A stretch of DNA of 64,000 bases from Halomonas sp. A40-4 (GCF_015767635.1 NZ_CP065230.1:2232001-2296000); one strand, 5' to 3'; positions 36,261 through 47,788 are shown, numbered from the stretch's first letter. A program made the numbers and translations. Notes: generated by a model from the letters alone, not told the origin.

Positions 36261-37535
36261 TTAAAGCATACCTTCCGGCGGATGTTCGCAGGGCAGCTTG
36301 TCGTTGATATAGCGCTCGATCTCAGGCAGAGAAAAAGCATCCTCTTCGCCGACAAAGCTGATGGAGACGCCTTTTGCGCCTGCCCGGCCGGTCCGCCCGA
36401 TACGGTGAACGTAATCTTCCGGGTCTTCCGGCAGCGTGTAGTTGATCACGTGACTGACGTCTTCGATATGAATGCCACGCCCTGCCACATCGGTGGCCAC
36501 CAGCACCTGGATCTCGCCTTCGCGGAAGCTTTCCAGGGTCTTGATACGCTGGTTCTGCGGCACATCGCCTGACAGCATGGCGGCACTGATACCGGCTTTC
36601 TTGAGCAGACTGTCGAGCTGGCGTACCAGGTCACGGCGATTGCCGAACACCATCACCCGCTCGAAGCTTTCCTGCTCCAGCAGCTTGACCAACAAACGCT
36701 GCTTGTCATCGTCAGAGACCATGTAGACCCGCTGGTCGATATCGGCCTGATTCTCGACGGTCACTTCGATCTCGACGTGGGCAGGGTTCAGCGTCCATTG
36801 GCTGGCCAGGTTGAGAATATCGTCGGTGAAGGTGGCCGAGAACAGAAAGGTCTGGCGCTCTTCTTTCTTGGGCGTGTAGCGGATGATTCGCTTCACATCG
36901 GGAATAAAGCCCATCGATAGCATGCGATCGGCCTCATCCAGCACCAGCACTTCCACCTCGGAAAGGTCGATATCGCGCTTCTCGTGAAAATCGAGCAGGC
37001 GGCCGGGTGTGGCGACAAGCAGGTCGATCTTTTTACCCAGGCTATCGCGCTGCTTTTGATAATCCATCCCGCCCACGACGCTTGCCACGTTCAGCTTGGT
37101 AAAGCGGGCAAGGGCCTTGGCGTCCTTCTCGATCTGCAATGCCAGCTCACGGGTGGGCGCGATAATCAGCGCACGCGGCGCGCCGGGCTTCTGCCCATCC
37201 GGGGTTGGCTCTTCGAGAAAATAAGCCAGCGCCGAGATCAGGAAGGCAGCGGTTTTTCCGGTACCGGTCTGTGCCTTGCCGACAATATCGCCGCCCAGCA
37301 GCGTATGACGCAGTGCCTCGGCCTGAATGGGCGTGCAGTACTCAAACCCTTGAGCATGAATCGCGCGCATTAACGGCAGCGGCAGATCGAAGTCATGAAA
37401 GCGCCATTTGCCGGCCACGGCAGGCACCTGAAACTGGCGAAGATCCCAATTCGACTGACGACGACGCGGCTTCCGACGACGACGTTTAGGCTTACGGTTC
37501 TGGGCCGATGCTGTGGTCTGTTCCGACTCGCTCAT
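36261..37535 (-). CDS. rhlB: ATP-dependent RNA helicase RhlB (DEAD-box)
   Basis: DEAD-box RNA helicase, 424 residues, associated with RNA degradation. A basic Arg/Lys-rich N-terminus (RRRRKPRRR) is followed by the Q motif (GFEYCTPIQ), Walker [17 protein letters not shown] in [17 protein letters not shown] in FLFSATF, and the last motif [13 protein letters not shown]. The stretch [20 protein letters not shown] closely resembles Pseudomonas RhlB. Symbol by similarity; another DEAD-box subfamily is possible. Confidence 0.88.
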   Translation of the reverse strand: MSESEQTTASAQNRKPKRRRRKPRRRQSNWDLRQFQVPAVAGKWRFHDFDLPLPLMRAIHAQGFEYCTPIQAEALRHTLLGGDIVGKAQTGTGKTAAFLISALAYFLEEPTPDGQKPGAPRALIIAPTRELALQIEKDAKALARFTKLNVASVVGGMDYQKQRDSLGKKIDLLVATPGRLLDFHEKRDIDLSEVEVLVLDEADRMLSMGFIPDVKRIIRYTPKKEERQTFLFSATFTDDILNLASQWTLNPAHVEIEVTVENQADIDQRVYMVSDDDKQRLLVKLLEQESFERVMVFGNRRDLVRQLDSLLKKAGISAAMLSGDVPQNQRIKTLESFREGEIQVLVATDVAGRGIHIEDVSHVINYTLPEDPEDYVHRIGRTGRAGAKGVSISFVGEEDAFSLPEIERYINDKLPCEHPPEGML

Positions 37536-37680
37536 AGGCTATCTATCTGTCCATTGCTGTGGATATTAGGCATCTTGACGCGCGCATTGTAACAGGGCTT
37601 GGCGATAAGAGCGCGCCCTGCTGTCGAAGGAGGTGACTAGACTGCTAGAATAGGCCCATTAACGAACCAAGGAGCGCGAT

Positions 37681-37929
37681 ATGACGCGTAAGAAAAAGAC
37701 CCGTTCGCTGGCGGATAAAGTAACCATCAAAACCGGTCGGCGTAAAGATTATAAAAAGTGGCGTCATGATAACCCTGATCAGGTGACATCATCACGCCGT
37801 TTTGTGGCAAAAAAACAGCAGCAACGCAAACTTCAGGCCGTGCGCAAGCTGGCGCGCCAACAGAGCGGGCAGGATATCGCCATTCACCCCGACAAGGATA
37901 CGGATAACCCGCCGGGAGATCGTTCGTGA
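37681..37929 (+). CDS. Small basic protein of unknown function
   Basis: An 82-residue, strongly basic protein ([14 protein letters not shown]..., many Lys/Arg/Gln, few hydrophobic residues) that I do not recognise. AAGGAG lies just before the ATG. Its stop overlaps the xthA start (TGATG), so it is translated together with exonuclease III. The middle ([38 protein letters not shown] region) would form a positively charged helix, and the last 20 or so residues are acidic and polar. Nucleic-acid binding is plausible from composition only. Confidence 0.75.
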   Translation: MTRKKKTRSLADKVTIKTGRRKDYKKWRHDNPDQVTSSRRFVAKKQQQRKLQAVRKLARQQSGQDIAIHPDKDTDNPPGDRS

Positions 37930-38762
37930 TGCGCCTTGTTTCTTTCAATATCAACGGCATTCGCGCGCGACTTCATCAACTGCAGGCATTGATCGAGTCG
38001 CAAAAGCCTGATGTGATCGGCCTTCAAGAAACCAAGGTGCAGGATAGCGAGTTCCCCCTCGCCGATGTGGAGGCCATGGGCTATCACGTTTACTACTACG
38101 GCCAAAAAGGCCACTACGGCGTTGCGCTGCTGTGCCGTCACAAGCCTGAGGCGGTCTTTTACGGCTTCCCCGACGATGACGAAGACGCCCAGCGCCGCAT
38201 GATCGGCGTCAAACTCCTCGCCGACGATGGTCAGCCCGTCACCGTGTGGAACGGCTATTTCCCCCAGGGGGAAAATATCAACCACCCCACCAAGTTCCCG
38301 TACAAGACCCGCTTTTACCAGCAGCTGGCGCGCCTGCTTGACGAGCAGCACCAACCCGACGAGCGCGTTGCGGTAATGGGGGACTTTAACATTTCACCCG
38401 AGGACCAGGATATCGGCATCGGCGAAGCCAACCGCAAACGCTGGCTCCGCGAAGGCAAAACCAGCTTCCAGCCCATCGAACGTGAATGGCTGGAAGGTAT
38501 CAAGGCGTGGGGATTGAGCGACAGCTACCGGCTTTGCCACCCCACCGATGCCGAGTGGTTCAGCTGGTTCGATTATCGCTCAAAAGGCTTTGATCGCGAA
38601 CCCAAACGCGGGCTGCGCATCGACTATATTCTGGTTACCCAGCCGCTGGCCGAGTGTATCAGCGCCGCGGGAATCGACTATGTACTGCGCGGTATGCAGC
38701 GGCCCTCTGATCACGCCCCCACCTGGAGCGACTTCTCGCTCAGCCTGACGTCGGCGGAATAA
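37929..38762 (+). CDS. xthA: Exodeoxyribonuclease III
   Basis: AP endonuclease and 3'-5' exonuclease for base excision repair, 277 residues. Signatures are [27 protein letters not shown] with the metal-binding glutamate, [23 protein letters not shown], and the C-terminal histidine in [12 protein letters not shown] chose ATG 37929 (MRLVSFN); a GTG codon directly before it (37926) is also possible. GGGAGAT lies upstream. Co-translated with the small basic protein. Confidence 0.93.
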   Translation: MRLVSFNINGIRARLHQLQALIESQKPDVIGLQETKVQDSEFPLADVEAMGYHVYYYGQKGHYGVALLCRHKPEAVFYGFPDDDEDAQRRMIGVKLLADDGQPVTVWNGYFPQGENINHPTKFPYKTRFYQQLARLLDEQHQPDERVAVMGDFNISPEDQDIGIGEANRKRWLREGKTSFQPIEREWLEGIKAWGLSDSYRLCHPTDAEWFSWFDYRSKGFDREPKRGLRIDYILVTQPLAECISAAGIDYVLRGMQRPSDHAPTWSDFSLSLTSAE

Positions 38763-38777
38763 CCCACGCGGTCTGCT

Positions 38778-39878
38778 TTATAGTGAATGGCGCGGTGACT
38801 GCTCGAGCGTCGCCAGCCATTCAGCCGCCTGGTCATCGCCCAGCGACTGGGCACGGGACAGCGCCTTCTCGGCACGCTCATCCTGCCCCCAGGCAAAAGC
38901 GAGCTGTCCATATTGTCGCCAGTCGCTGCCTTCTTTGCTGAGGGTCGCTAATGCCCGCCAGGCATCAAGGGCCCGACTCTTGTCGCGGGCCTGATGCCAG
39001 GCGTTCGCCAACAGGCGCAGCGTGGTTTCATCCCGCACGATGTCGCCCGCTTCAAGCCATCGTTCAAGATACTCGGCGGCTCTGGCGGGCGTCCCCCCCG
39101 CCATGTGCAGGTTTATCAATTGCCAGCGGTCCTCGTCCTCATCCAACCTTCCCAGTCGCCAGGCGGTGTCCCACAACGCCGCGGCGATACCCGGCTGACC
39201 GGCCCGCTGAGCAAGACCGGCGGCTTGGCGCCAGTGAGTCGCATCACTGCCTTCATCAAGCCCGCCCAGCAAGACGTCAAGCGCCTGATCGGTTTGCTGG
39301 GTGCGCTGGTAGATCACCAGCGCCAATCTGCGTTGGGTAGCATCAGGCTCAGCGGTTTGGCTCAGGCTACGTTCAAGCCAATCCGCCGCTTCCTGCCAAC
39401 GCTGATCGTCGGCGAGCCAGCGGGTCAGCTTCCAGGTGTCAGCGGCAGGGGCTGCGGTGCCCTGGGACTCGAGCCACTCGGCAAGCAAGTTGCTGGCCTG
39501 CGTCGTCTGCCCCGCCGTGCGGCGCAACGATGCCTCTTCGCGCAGCCAGCGGGCCGCCTGGGCTTGCTCACCTTCGGCCAGTTCGCGCGCTTGCGCCAAG
39601 CGATTTGCGGCATCACCCGGCTGGCCCTGGCGCGCCAGGGCGTTAGCGGCCAGCTGCTGATACAGCGCGCTGGCCCAGCGGTCAGCCGCATTCCCCGTTT
39701 GCAGACGGGTGGCTTGCTGGGTGGCCTGGGTGACCACGCTTGCGTATTGCGCGTCGCGTAATTGCGTCTGCAAGCGGTTCAGGTCGTCAATGATATCGCC
39801 GGGAAGCGCCGGGCTGGCGTGGGCAAGCGATGCCCACAAACCGATTAAACAGATGCACCCCCATACACGCATGGTCAT
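38778..39878 (-). CDS. Periplasmic TPR-repeat protein of the TonB2 system
   Basis: A 366-residue secreted protein with a signal peptide ending near LAHASPALP and many helical repeats of TPR type throughout (WLADDQRWQEAADWLERSL; TTLRLLANAWHQARDKSRAL). No enzyme motif. It is the last gene of the DUF3450-ttpC-exbB-exbD-tonB run, where a TPR protein is commonly found (Vibrio and relatives), so it probably helps the energy-transduction complex in the periplasm. Its exact role is unknown. Confidence 0.82.
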   Translation of the reverse strand: MTMRVWGCICLIGLWASLAHASPALPGDIIDDLNRLQTQLRDAQYASVVTQATQQATRLQTGNAADRWASALYQQLAANALARQGQPGDAANRLAQARELAEGEQAQAARWLREEASLRRTAGQTTQASNLLAEWLESQGTAAPAADTWKLTRWLADDQRWQEAADWLERSLSQTAEPDATQRRLALVIYQRTQQTDQALDVLLGGLDEGSDATHWRQAAGLAQRAGQPGIAAALWDTAWRLGRLDEDEDRWQLINLHMAGGTPARAAEYLERWLEAGDIVRDETTLRLLANAWHQARDKSRALDAWRALATLSKEGSDWRQYGQLAFAWGQDERAEKALSRAQSLGDDQAAEWLATLEQSPRHSL

Positions 39879-39893
39879 ACCTCAATAAAGTCG

Positions 39894-40652
39894 TTAACGC
39901 AGTTGAAACTCGATCCGCTGGGTCGCGTTGCGCAACCGATCACTAGGCTCGAACTGCCACTGCGCAATCGCGTCGCGGGCCGCATCGTCAAATACCCGAC
40001 GTGGCTGGGCATCCGTAATGCGAATCGAAGAACCATCAACGCTGCCGTCACGACGTATGGTAAACGATACCTCAACAAAGCCCTCCATGCCGCGACGCTG
40101 GGCGCGAGCAGGGTACGTCGGATTGACCCGACTGGTCGGCGCGGCCTGACCGACATTGACCGGTTCATCCGACACTTCCTGCGGCGCTTCTGGCGCTGCC
40201 TCGCGCTCGGCGTCGGAAGGCTCGGCTTCACTTGGCTGCGCAACGGGGTCGGGCTGCGGCGTTGGTTCAGGCGCCGGCTCCGGTTCTGGCTGCGGCTCGG
40301 GTTCCGGCTCGGGCGTCGCCTCGGTCAATTCCGGCAACTCACTTTCCATCTCCACCGGCTCTTCGGGCGGCTCGGGCAGGTCAATCTCCGGCAAGGCAAT
40401 GGTGCTGTCGGCCACCGGGGGCGGCTCGGGTGTCGGCATCGGCTGTGGCGGAGGCGTGGGTGCCTGTTCAGCCTGCGGGGGTGGTGCCTCTTCTTGCGGG
40501 GCTACTTCGGGGGCTTCCACCATGTTCATCGAGACCGTCTGCTCTGGTGGTTCCACCTGGTCGTCCGGCGGCGCGACCAGCAGCGCCAGCAGCCAAAACA
40601 GCCCAATCGCCAATATCCCACCACTCACCATGGATAATGCCTGGCGTATCAT
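39894..40652 (-). CDS. TonB family energy-transducing protein (TonB2)
   Basis: Couples the proton motive force harvested by ExbB/ExbD to outer-membrane receptors. 252 residues: one N-terminal membrane helix (GILAIGLFWLLALLVAP), a long Pro/Glu/Gln-rich spacer (about 35-165) that spans the periplasm, and a C-terminal TonB domain (NPTYPARAQRRGMEGFVEV, ending in DAIAQWQFEPSDRLRNATQR). It overlaps exbD by four bases. Confidence 0.9.
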   Translation of the reverse strand: MIRQALSMVSGGILAIGLFWLLALLVAPPDDQVEPPEQTVSMNMVEAPEVAPQEEAPPPQAEQAPTPPPQPMPTPEPPPVADSTIALPEIDLPEPPEEPVEMESELPELTEATPEPEPEPQPEPEPAPEPTPQPDPVAQPSEAEPSDAEREAAPEAPQEVSDEPVNVGQAAPTSRVNPTYPARAQRRGMEGFVEVSFTIRRDGSVDGSSIRITDAQPRRVFDDAARDAIAQWQFEPSDRLRNATQRIEFQLR

Positions 40653-41059
40653 TGGCCGCTCCGGCTGGCCGCCACCGCCACCTGATCCACGCCGGCCTGG
40701 TCAAGACGGTCCATCACTTCAATCAGCAGCCCGGTGGTCGACTCGCGATCCGCCTGGATGACCACCGAGCCATCCTCGCTGAGCATGCCGGCGACTTCTT
40801 CGCCCACCCGGTGGGCGTCGATCGCGCGGCCATCCACCCATACCGCCCCTTCGGGCGAGAGCGCGACCAATACCTGGGCATCGGGCCTGGGACTGGCGTC
40901 ACTCGACTCCGGGCGGTTGATCTCAATCCCGCTTTCCTTGATAAAGCTGGTGGTCACGATAAAGAAAATCAGCATGATGAACACCACGTCCAGCATCGGC
41001 GTGAGGTTCACCTCGGTATTGTCGTCAGCGCTTCCCATCGAACGTCGTCTACGCATCAT
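40649..41059 (-). CDS. exbD: ExbD/TolR family biopolymer transport protein
   Basis: 136 residues, with one N-terminal membrane helix that carries the proton-relay aspartate (LTPMLDVVFIMLIFFIV) and a periplasmic domain. Partner of the ExbB-type protein upstream, with which it overlaps by 11 bases, and of TonB downstream. Confidence 0.92.
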   Translation of the reverse strand: MMRRRRSMGSADDNTEVNLTPMLDVVFIMLIFFIVTTSFIKESGIEINRPESSDASPRPDAQVLVALSPEGAVWVDGRAIDAHRVGEEVAGMLSEDGSVVIQADRESTTGLLIEVMDRLDQAGVDQVAVAASRSGQ

Positions 41060-41591
41060 TTTCCTCCACTGCTCGCGCCATCCGGTCGTGCAACCGCTGA
41101 TCCTCGCGTCGAATAATGTGTTCCAGACGACTGATAAACAAAAGCCCGACCACGGCGATCGCCATGCCGGTCAGCGTCGGCAGCGTTGCCCGTGCCACGC
41201 CATCGGCCATTGCCCGGGCCTGATGGGTATCACTCAGCGACAGACTGTCGAAGACGCCGATCATGCCGGTCACGGTACCCAGCAGGCCAAACAGCGGGCA
41301 TAACGCCACCAGCAGCTTTAGCCAGGGCAGCGGACGGCGCAAACGGACCACGAGGTCCGCCGTCCAGACGTTGCGCAGCGTGCGCGCGCTCCAGCTGTGA
41401 TGGTCATCTCGCCTGGCCCAGCGATTGACAAGCTGGCGGCGTGCTCGCCGCCAGGTCATGCGATAGAACCAGAAGCGTTCAATGGCCATGCCAAATACCA
41501 GCAGCGCCACCACGGCCAGCACGACCAGCACCACGCCGCCCGCATTCATCAGCCGCTCGACGGGCTCAAGCCAAAGGGGAACGGTCAACAT
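41049..41591 (-). CDS. exbB: MotA/TolQ/ExbB proton channel protein (ExbB2)
   Basis: 180 residues with three hydrophobic segments and the family core (LVALCPLFGLLGTVTGMIGVFD; MADGVARATLPTLTGMAIAVV). It is the smaller of two ExbB-like proteins here, as in the TonB2 systems of Vibrio, and probably forms the proton channel with ExbD. Confidence 0.92.
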   Translation of the reverse strand: MLTVPLWLEPVERLMNAGGVVLVVLAVVALLVFGMAIERFWFYRMTWRRARRQLVNRWARRDDHHSWSARTLRNVWTADLVVRLRRPLPWLKLLVALCPLFGLLGTVTGMIGVFDSLSLSDTHQARAMADGVARATLPTLTGMAIAVVGLLFISRLEHIIRREDQRLHDRMARAVEENDA

Positions 41592-41592
41592 A

Positions 41593-42954
41593 TCAGCTCA
41601 CCGACACGTCTTGGGAAGGCTGCTGGGCTTCCAGGTGGTCGGCCAGCGCGGCACTTGCCTGCCCTTCAATAACATGAGTGAGGTGGCGACTGCGGCTTGA
41701 CAGCGCCGTCTGCGCAAACAGCAGCGGTACGGCGGTAATCAGGCCAAGAACGGTCGTCACCAGCGCCTGGCTGATACCACCCGCCATGAGCTGCGGGTCG
41801 CCGGTGCCAAACACCGTGATCGCCTGGAAGGTCACGATCATGCCGGTGACCGTCCCCAACAGCCCCAGCAGGGGCGCGATGGCCGCCAGCAGTTTGACAA
41901 TCGGCTGCCCGCGTTCCAGACGAGGCAGCTCGGCGAGCACCGCCTCATCCAGGCGTGCTTCCAATGCTTCCGGCGTCTGATGCTTGTCCATGCCTTCAAA
42001 GCGCAGCAGGACGCGCCCAAGGGGATTATGACCCTTGAGCTGGTCGGGGCTTTTCAGCTGACGATTCACTCGCTGACTGGTAACCAGCAGATAAAGGTAT
42101 TGCAGCAAGGCAACCAACAAGCCAATGCCCCCCAGAGCAACGACCACATAGCCGACGTATCCGCCCTGATGGAAACGCTCCATCAGGGTGGGACGCTGCG
42201 CCAGGGCATCGATCACGCTACCTCGGGTTGGGTCCATCGCCATCACGCGCGTCTCGCCCTGATGATAAGCAGCCAGATAATCGGCTATTTCCGCTGGTGT
42301 CCGGGGCAGCACCGTCAAATGCCCTTCCTCGTCCTGGCGCAGTAAATCGGTGTTGGTAAATGCGGCGAAATCCCCCAGCCGCACGACGTTCTGAAGAGAA
42401 ATTTCGCCACTGGCATCGGCCACGGGGCGTTCAAGCCGCTCTGCATTGCCGGTGTTCCGCGTCAGCATCGCCAGCCTGTCGACCACGTCTTCCAGCACTT
42501 CCCGCTCGAGCACGTTGACGTCACTCAGCCTTGGCGGCAACACGTCTTCATTCAAGGTCAGCCAGCTATCTTCACCCAGTGCGTTACGCACCTCGTTACT
42601 ATGCTGGTTGAGGGCATCCAGCAGATTGCTTAGCGCTTCGCCCTGCTCTGACTGACGCGCCGCCAGGCGCTCCGCCTCGACCGACTGCGCGGCATCCTGT
42701 GCCTGCAGGGCATCGTGACGCGCCTGGGCGGTTTGCTGGCGATCCCGCGCCTGCTCCAGTGCCTCTTCAAGCGCCGCCTGGTCGTCCAGCAGCTTGATCA
42801 AGCGCTGCTGGTCACGAATTTCAGCGGCCTCGCGGGCCTCACGCAGCGAGGTTGTCTCCTGCGACTGCGCGTTCGCCAACGGGCTCAAGCTTGTCAGCCC
42901 CATCAGCAGCGCTACCATCACATAACGATGGCACTTCTTGAGATCGCGTATCAT
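41593..42954 (-). CDS. ttpC: TtpC-type MotA/TolQ/ExbB protein with periplasmic coiled coil
   Basis: A 453-residue protein: signal peptide ending at LANAQS, a coiled-coil-rich periplasmic segment (about 35-130), then from about residue 265 three membrane helices of the ExbB channel type (IAPLLGLLGTVTGMIVTFQ; GGISQALVTTVLGLITAVP). This layout matches TtpC, the extra component that TonB2 systems of Vibrio need for iron uptake. Flanked by exbB and a DUF3450 gene with which it overlaps by four bases. Confidence 0.88.
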   Translation of the reverse strand: MIRDLKKCHRYVMVALLMGLTSLSPLANAQSQETTSLREAREAAEIRDQQRLIKLLDDQAALEEALEQARDRQQTAQARHDALQAQDAAQSVEAERLAARQSEQGEALSNLLDALNQHSNEVRNALGEDSWLTLNEDVLPPRLSDVNVLEREVLEDVVDRLAMLTRNTGNAERLERPVADASGEISLQNVVRLGDFAAFTNTDLLRQDEEGHLTVLPRTPAEIADYLAAYHQGETRVMAMDPTRGSVIDALAQRPTLMERFHQGGYVGYVVVALGGIGLLVALLQYLYLLVTSQRVNRQLKSPDQLKGHNPLGRVLLRFEGMDKHQTPEALEARLDEAVLAELPRLERGQPIVKLLAAIAPLLGLLGTVTGMIVTFQAITVFGTGDPQLMAGGISQALVTTVLGLITAVPLLFAQTALSSRSRHLTHVIEGQASAALADHLEAQQPSQDVSVS

Positions 42955-43736
42955 GGCTGCTCTCCCTGATCGGCCGAGACGGTGATGGAGAGCGGCAGCG
43001 TCAGGATATCCGGCGCCCGCTGGTCTTCCGCTATCCGCAGCCCGTCACGCACCGCCTGAAGGTGTTCGGCACTCAACGACTGCCACTCGCCGTCCTCGGC
43101 ATTCCATACGCCGCCCTCGCGGCCATCGGGTGTCAGGTAGTAAAAACCGATACGCCCGATGCGCAGGAAGTCCACTTCCAGTTGCTGATCATCGTCTAAG
43201 CGCAAACGCCCACGCCAGGTATCCATTTCACGGCCGTAATCCAGCTCCGTGCGCCAGATATCGAGCATGCTTTCAATCTGCTCGGCGGGCTCCGCACCCT
43301 CGTCGTTTTTCAAGGTTTCGATGCGGGCCAGCCGCTGCTCTTTAAGAAACGGCAGATCGCGTTCGATCCACTGGGTGAGCTGGGCTTGCATGTTCTGCTC
43401 AATGTCCGGCAGCGCGGCGCGCGTATCGGCCAGGGTATCCAACGCGGAAGCCAGGCGGGCCTGCCGCTCGGCTTCCTCGGCCAAGCGGCCCGCTAACGAG
43501 GCGTTCTGGGATTCAAGCTGGCGAGTATCGCGCTCTAGCTCGCGCAGCTCTTGCAGCGCGGCCCGGGTCTGTTCATCGGCGCTATCTATCTGCTGTTGAA
43601 GCTCGGCTTGAAGCTGCTGGGCATCAATACCTTGACTGGCCTGCTCGAGCGTCTCGTCACTTGCCATTAGCGAACTGCTGGCCAGCATGCACGCTAGCCA
43701 GCAGCCCTGCATGGCAAAGAAAGGCTTATTCAGCAC
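42951..43736 (-). CDS. DUF3450 family periplasmic protein
   Basis: 261 residues with a signal peptide (ends near SSLMASDE), an extended coiled coil (about 30-115, ELRELERDTRQLESQNASL) and a small beta-rich end with VDFLRIGRIGFYYLTPDG. DUF3450 proteins regularly head TonB2/TtpC operons; the role is not established. It is the first gene behind the Fur box, so transcription of all six genes probably starts here. Confidence 0.87.
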   Translation of the reverse strand: MLNKPFFAMQGCWLACMLASSSLMASDETLEQASQGIDAQQLQAELQQQIDSADEQTRAALQELRELERDTRQLESQNASLAGRLAEEAERQARLASALDTLADTRAALPDIEQNMQAQLTQWIERDLPFLKEQRLARIETLKNDEGAEPAEQIESMLDIWRTELDYGREMDTWRGRLRLDDDQQLEVDFLRIGRIGFYYLTPDGREGGVWNAEDGEWQSLSAEHLQAVRDGLRIAEDQRAPDILTLPLSITVSADQGEQP

Positions 43737-43854
43737 ATCGACTCTCCGTCACTGATCACTGGCAGTCACCCTGCCGCTATAGAGAACACATCAAATATAA
43801 GAACGAGTTGCGTTTCATATCGAGTGCCCATAGCCTACCCACTTATAAAATAAA

Positions 43855-43869
43855 TGACAATATTTATCA
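43855..43869 (-). promoter_or_regulatory. Fur box upstream of the TonB2 operon
   Basis: TGACAATATTTATCA matches the 7-1-7 Fur consensus TGATAATNATTATCA at 12 of 14 defined positions. It is 118 bases before the first gene of the operon. A possible -35 (TTGTCA on the minus strand) lies inside the box. Confidence 0.7.
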
Positions 43870-43903
43870 TTAGCGTTCAGCTAACTTTAGCCTGCTACAA
43901 AAC

Positions 43904-43928
43904 AAAAAAGGGAGCCGCTGGGGCTCCC
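43904..43928 (-). terminator. Rho-independent terminator after nrdF
   Basis: GGGAGCC/GGCTCCC stem of 7 bp with a 5-base loop, followed on the minus strand by six T. It separates nrdHIEF from the TonB2 operon. Confidence 0.88.
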
Positions 43929-43960
43929 GATCTTTATTAGGCTGTGTGCTCAATGATTGC

Positions 43961-44962
<1,002 letters not shown>

Positions 44963-47143
44963 TTAAAGCGTGCAGGATACGCAGCCTTCAACCTCTGTAC
45001 CTTCCAGCGCACTCTGGCGCAGGCGGATGTAATAGAGGGTTTTAATCCCTTTGCGCCAAGCGTAAATCTGCGCCTTGTTGATATCACGCGTGGTGGCGGT
45101 ATCCGGGAAGAACAGGGTCAGCGACAGGCCCTGGTCGACGTGCTTGGACGCCTCGGCGTAGGTGTCGATAATCTTTTCAGGGCCGATTTCGTAGGCGTCC
45201 TGGAAGTAATCAAAATTGGCTTCATTGAGGAACGGCGCCGGGTAGTAAACCCGCCCCAGCTTGCCTTCCTTGCGGATCTCGATCTTGGCCGCGACCGGGT
45301 GAATGCTCGACGTCGAGTGATTAATGTAGGAAATCGAGCCCGTGGGCGGAACGGCCTGCAGGTTGCGGTTATACAGCCCGTGCGCCATGACGCTGGCTTT
45401 CAGCTCTTGCCAGTCCTGCTGGGTCGGCAAGGCGATACCGCTGCGCTCGAAAAGCCCACGCACTTTTTCGGTCCGCGGCTCCCAGGCGTGTTCGGTGTAC
45501 TGATCGAAGAACTCACCCGACGCGTAGGTAGAGTCGGCAAAACCGGCGAAGGTATCGCCGTGCTCGATTGCCAGACGATTTGACGCCCGCAGCGCGTGAA
45601 AGGCGATGCAGTAGAAATACAGATTGGTAAAGTCCAGGCCTTCATCCGAGCCGTAATAGATATGCTCGCGTGCCAGGAAGCCATGCAGGTTCATCTGCCC
45701 AAGACCGATCGCCCGGGACTTGGCATTACCTTCCGCGATGGAGGGAACGCTGCTCAGGTTGCTCATTTCCGACACGGCCGTCAGACCCCGAATGGCCACC
45801 TCGACGCTGGTGCCGATATCGCCCGAGTCCATCACCTTGGCGATGTTCATCGACCCCAGGTTGCAGGAGATATCCTGGCCGATATGCCGATAGCCGAGAT
45901 CTTCGTCATAATCCGTCGGCGTGTTCACCTGAAGGATTTCCGAGCACAGGTTGCTCATGTTGATCCGGCCCGCGATGGGGTTGGCGCGGTTCACCGTATC
46001 TTCGAACATGATGTAGGGATAACCGGACTCGAACTGCAGTTCGGCCAGGGTCTGGAAGAAGGCGCGCGCGTTGATCTTCTGCTTGCGGATACGCGCGTCC
46101 GCCACCATTTCGTGATACTTCTCGGTCACGCTGATATCACCGAAGGGCACGCCGTAGACCCGCTCTACGTCATAGGGCGAGAACAGGTACATATCTTCGT
46201 TGCGCTTGGCGAGTTCGAAGGTGATATCGGGAATCGTCACCCCTAGCGAGAGCGTTTTAATGCGGATTTTTTCATCGGCATTTTCACGCTTGGTATCCAG
46301 GAAGCGCAGGATATCGGGATGGTGAGCGTTCAGGTACACAGCACCGGCCCCCTGACGCGCGCCGAGCTGGTTGGCGTAGGAAAACGCATCCTCGAGCAGC
46401 TTCATGATCGGGATAATCCCCGACGACTGGTTTTCAATGCGCTTGATGGGGGCGCCTGACTCACGAATATTGCTGAGCAGGAAGGCAACGCCGCCGCCCC
46501 GCTTGGAAAGCTGCAGCGCCGAATTGATCGAGCGGCCGATCGACTCCATGTTGTCTTCGATGCGCAGCAAAAAGCACGACACCAGTTCACCGCGCTGCTG
46601 CTTACCGCAGTTCAGGAAGGTGGGGGTCGCCGGCTGGAAACGGCCGCTGATAATTTCATCGACCAGCGACTTGGCCAGGGTTTCATCCCCACGCGCCAGG
46701 GCAAGCGCGACCATGCAAACGCGGTCTTCGTAGCGTTCAAGGTAACGCTTGCCATCAAAGGTCTTCAGCGTATAGCTGGTGTAATACTTGAAGGCGCCAA
46801 GGAAGCTTGGAAAACGAAACTTGTAGGCATACGCCTGCTCGAACAGCGCTTTGACGAAAGAAAAGTCATACTGCGCCAGCGTGTCCGCTTCGTAGTACTG
46901 CTCCTCGACCAGGTAATCGAGCTTCTCTTCGAGGGAGTGGAAAAACACGGTGTTCTGATTGACGTGCTGCAGGAAGTACTGACGTGCGGCTTCGCGGTCT
47001 TTATCCAACTGCAGCTCACCGTTGGCACCATAAAGATTCAGCATGGCGTTCAGCGCATGGTAATCCATGGTGCGACCGTCGCTTGCCGCCGCAGGCCTTT
47101 GCGTTTCAGTGACGTTTTTTGAGGCTAGGGTTGTCGTTTCCAA
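44963..47143 (-). CDS. nrdE: Class Ib ribonucleotide reductase, alpha subunit NrdE
   Basis: Catalytic subunit (726 residues) that reduces ribonucleoside diphosphates. The active-site region has [28 protein letters not shown] with the NxCxE radical residues, and [15 protein letters not shown]. The C-terminal redox pair is CVSC in the last six residues, the arm reduced by NrdH. The N-terminus lacks a full ATP-cone, as in class Ib. It overlaps the end of nrdI by 19 bases. Confidence 0.95.
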   Translation of the reverse strand: METTTLASKNVTETQRPAAASDGRTMDYHALNAMLNLYGANGELQLDKDREAARQYFLQHVNQNTVFFHSLEEKLDYLVEEQYYEADTLAQYDFSFVKALFEQAYAYKFRFPSFLGAFKYYTSYTLKTFDGKRYLERYEDRVCMVALALARGDETLAKSLVDEIISGRFQPATPTFLNCGKQQRGELVSCFLLRIEDNMESIGRSINSALQLSKRGGGVAFLLSNIRESGAPIKRIENQSSGIIPIMKLLEDAFSYANQLGARQGAGAVYLNAHHPDILRFLDTKRENADEKIRIKTLSLGVTIPDITFELAKRNEDMYLFSPYDVERVYGVPFGDISVTEKYHEMVADARIRKQKINARAFFQTLAELQFESGYPYIMFEDTVNRANPIAGRINMSNLCSEILQVNTPTDYDEDLGYRHIGQDISCNLGSMNIAKVMDSGDIGTSVEVAIRGLTAVSEMSNLSSVPSIAEGNAKSRAIGLGQMNLHGFLAREHIYYGSDEGLDFTNLYFYCIAFHALRASNRLAIEHGDTFAGFADSTYASGEFFDQYTEHAWEPRTEKVRGLFERSGIALPTQQDWQELKASVMAHGLYNRNLQAVPPTGSISYINHSTSSIHPVAAKIEIRKEGKLGRVYYPAPFLNEANFDYFQDAYEIGPEKIIDTYAEASKHVDQGLSLTLFFPDTATTRDINKAQIYAWRKGIKTLYYIRLRQSALEGTEVEGCVSCTL

Positions 47144-47559
47144 AACTCTTCTACTCCTTCACGGACCTTGGCGACGTCTTCGTCGGTGCCAAACAGTTCG
47201 AATCGATAAAGCAACGGTACCTGGCATTTTTCCGCAATGATGCGGCCCGCCAAGCCATACGCGTCGCCAAAGTTGGTGTTACCCGCGGCAATCACCCCGC
47301 GTATCAGGTGGCGATTGTGCTCGTCATTCAGGAACCGGATCACTTGACCCGGCACCGCGCCCTTCGCCTGGCCGCCACCATAGGTGGGCGTTACCAAAAT
47401 GTAAGGCTGATCCACCTGGGGTACCGGCGCTTCCCGATTAAGCGGCAAGCGCTGTGCAACCAAACCTGTTTTTTCAATGAAACGGTGGGTATTACCTGAT
47501 TTGGTGGAAAAGTACACCAGATTGCCGACCATGGAGGGCGTGCGTCCATCTGTCAGCAT
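47125..47559 (-). CDS. nrdI: Flavodoxin-like protein NrdI
   Basis: FMN protein that supplies oxidant to assemble the Mn cofactor of NrdF. About 144 residues, with the FMN phosphate loop in [31 protein letters not shown], and [17 protein letters not shown]. Two starts are possible: ATG 47559 (MLTDGR), eight bases past the nrdH stop, or ATG 47532 (MVGNLVYF), which matches shorter relatives. Neither RBS is strong; translation is probably coupled to nrdH. Confidence 0.9.
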   Translation of the reverse strand: MLTDGRTPSMVGNLVYFSTKSGNTHRFIEKTGLVAQRLPLNREAPVPQVDQPYILVTPTYGGGQAKGAVPGQVIRFLNDEHNRHLIRGVIAAGNTNFGDAYGLAGRIIAEKCQVPLLYRFELFGTDEDVAKVREGVEEFWKRQP

Positions 47560-47566
47560 GGGTAAC

Positions 47567-47788
47567 TTACGCCAGGGCTTGGATGCGGTCTGGACGGAAG
47601 CCTGACCAATGGTCTTCACCGGCAACGACGACCGGCAACTGACGATAGCCCAGCGCTTCAACTTCTTCCTGGGCACCCGATTCGGCGGTGATGTCGATCA
47701 CGGTATAAGGAAGTCCCTGCTTGTCCAGCGCGCGATAGGTAGCGGTGCACTGAACACAGGCTGGCTTGCTATAAATTTGAATTTCCAT
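47567..47788 (-). CDS. nrdH: Glutaredoxin-like protein NrdH
   Basis: Small redoxin (73 residues) that reduces NrdE. It starts [14 protein letters not shown], with the CVQC active site, and carries RQLPVVVAG and WSGFRPDRI. The frame is open to 47866, but the ATG at 47788 has AAGGGA at proper distance and gives the family's usual length. First gene of nrdHIEF. Confidence 0.92.
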   Translation of the reverse strand: MEIQIYSKPACVQCTATYRALDKQGLPYTVIDITAESGAQEEVEALGYRQLPVVVAGEDHWSGFRPDRIQALA

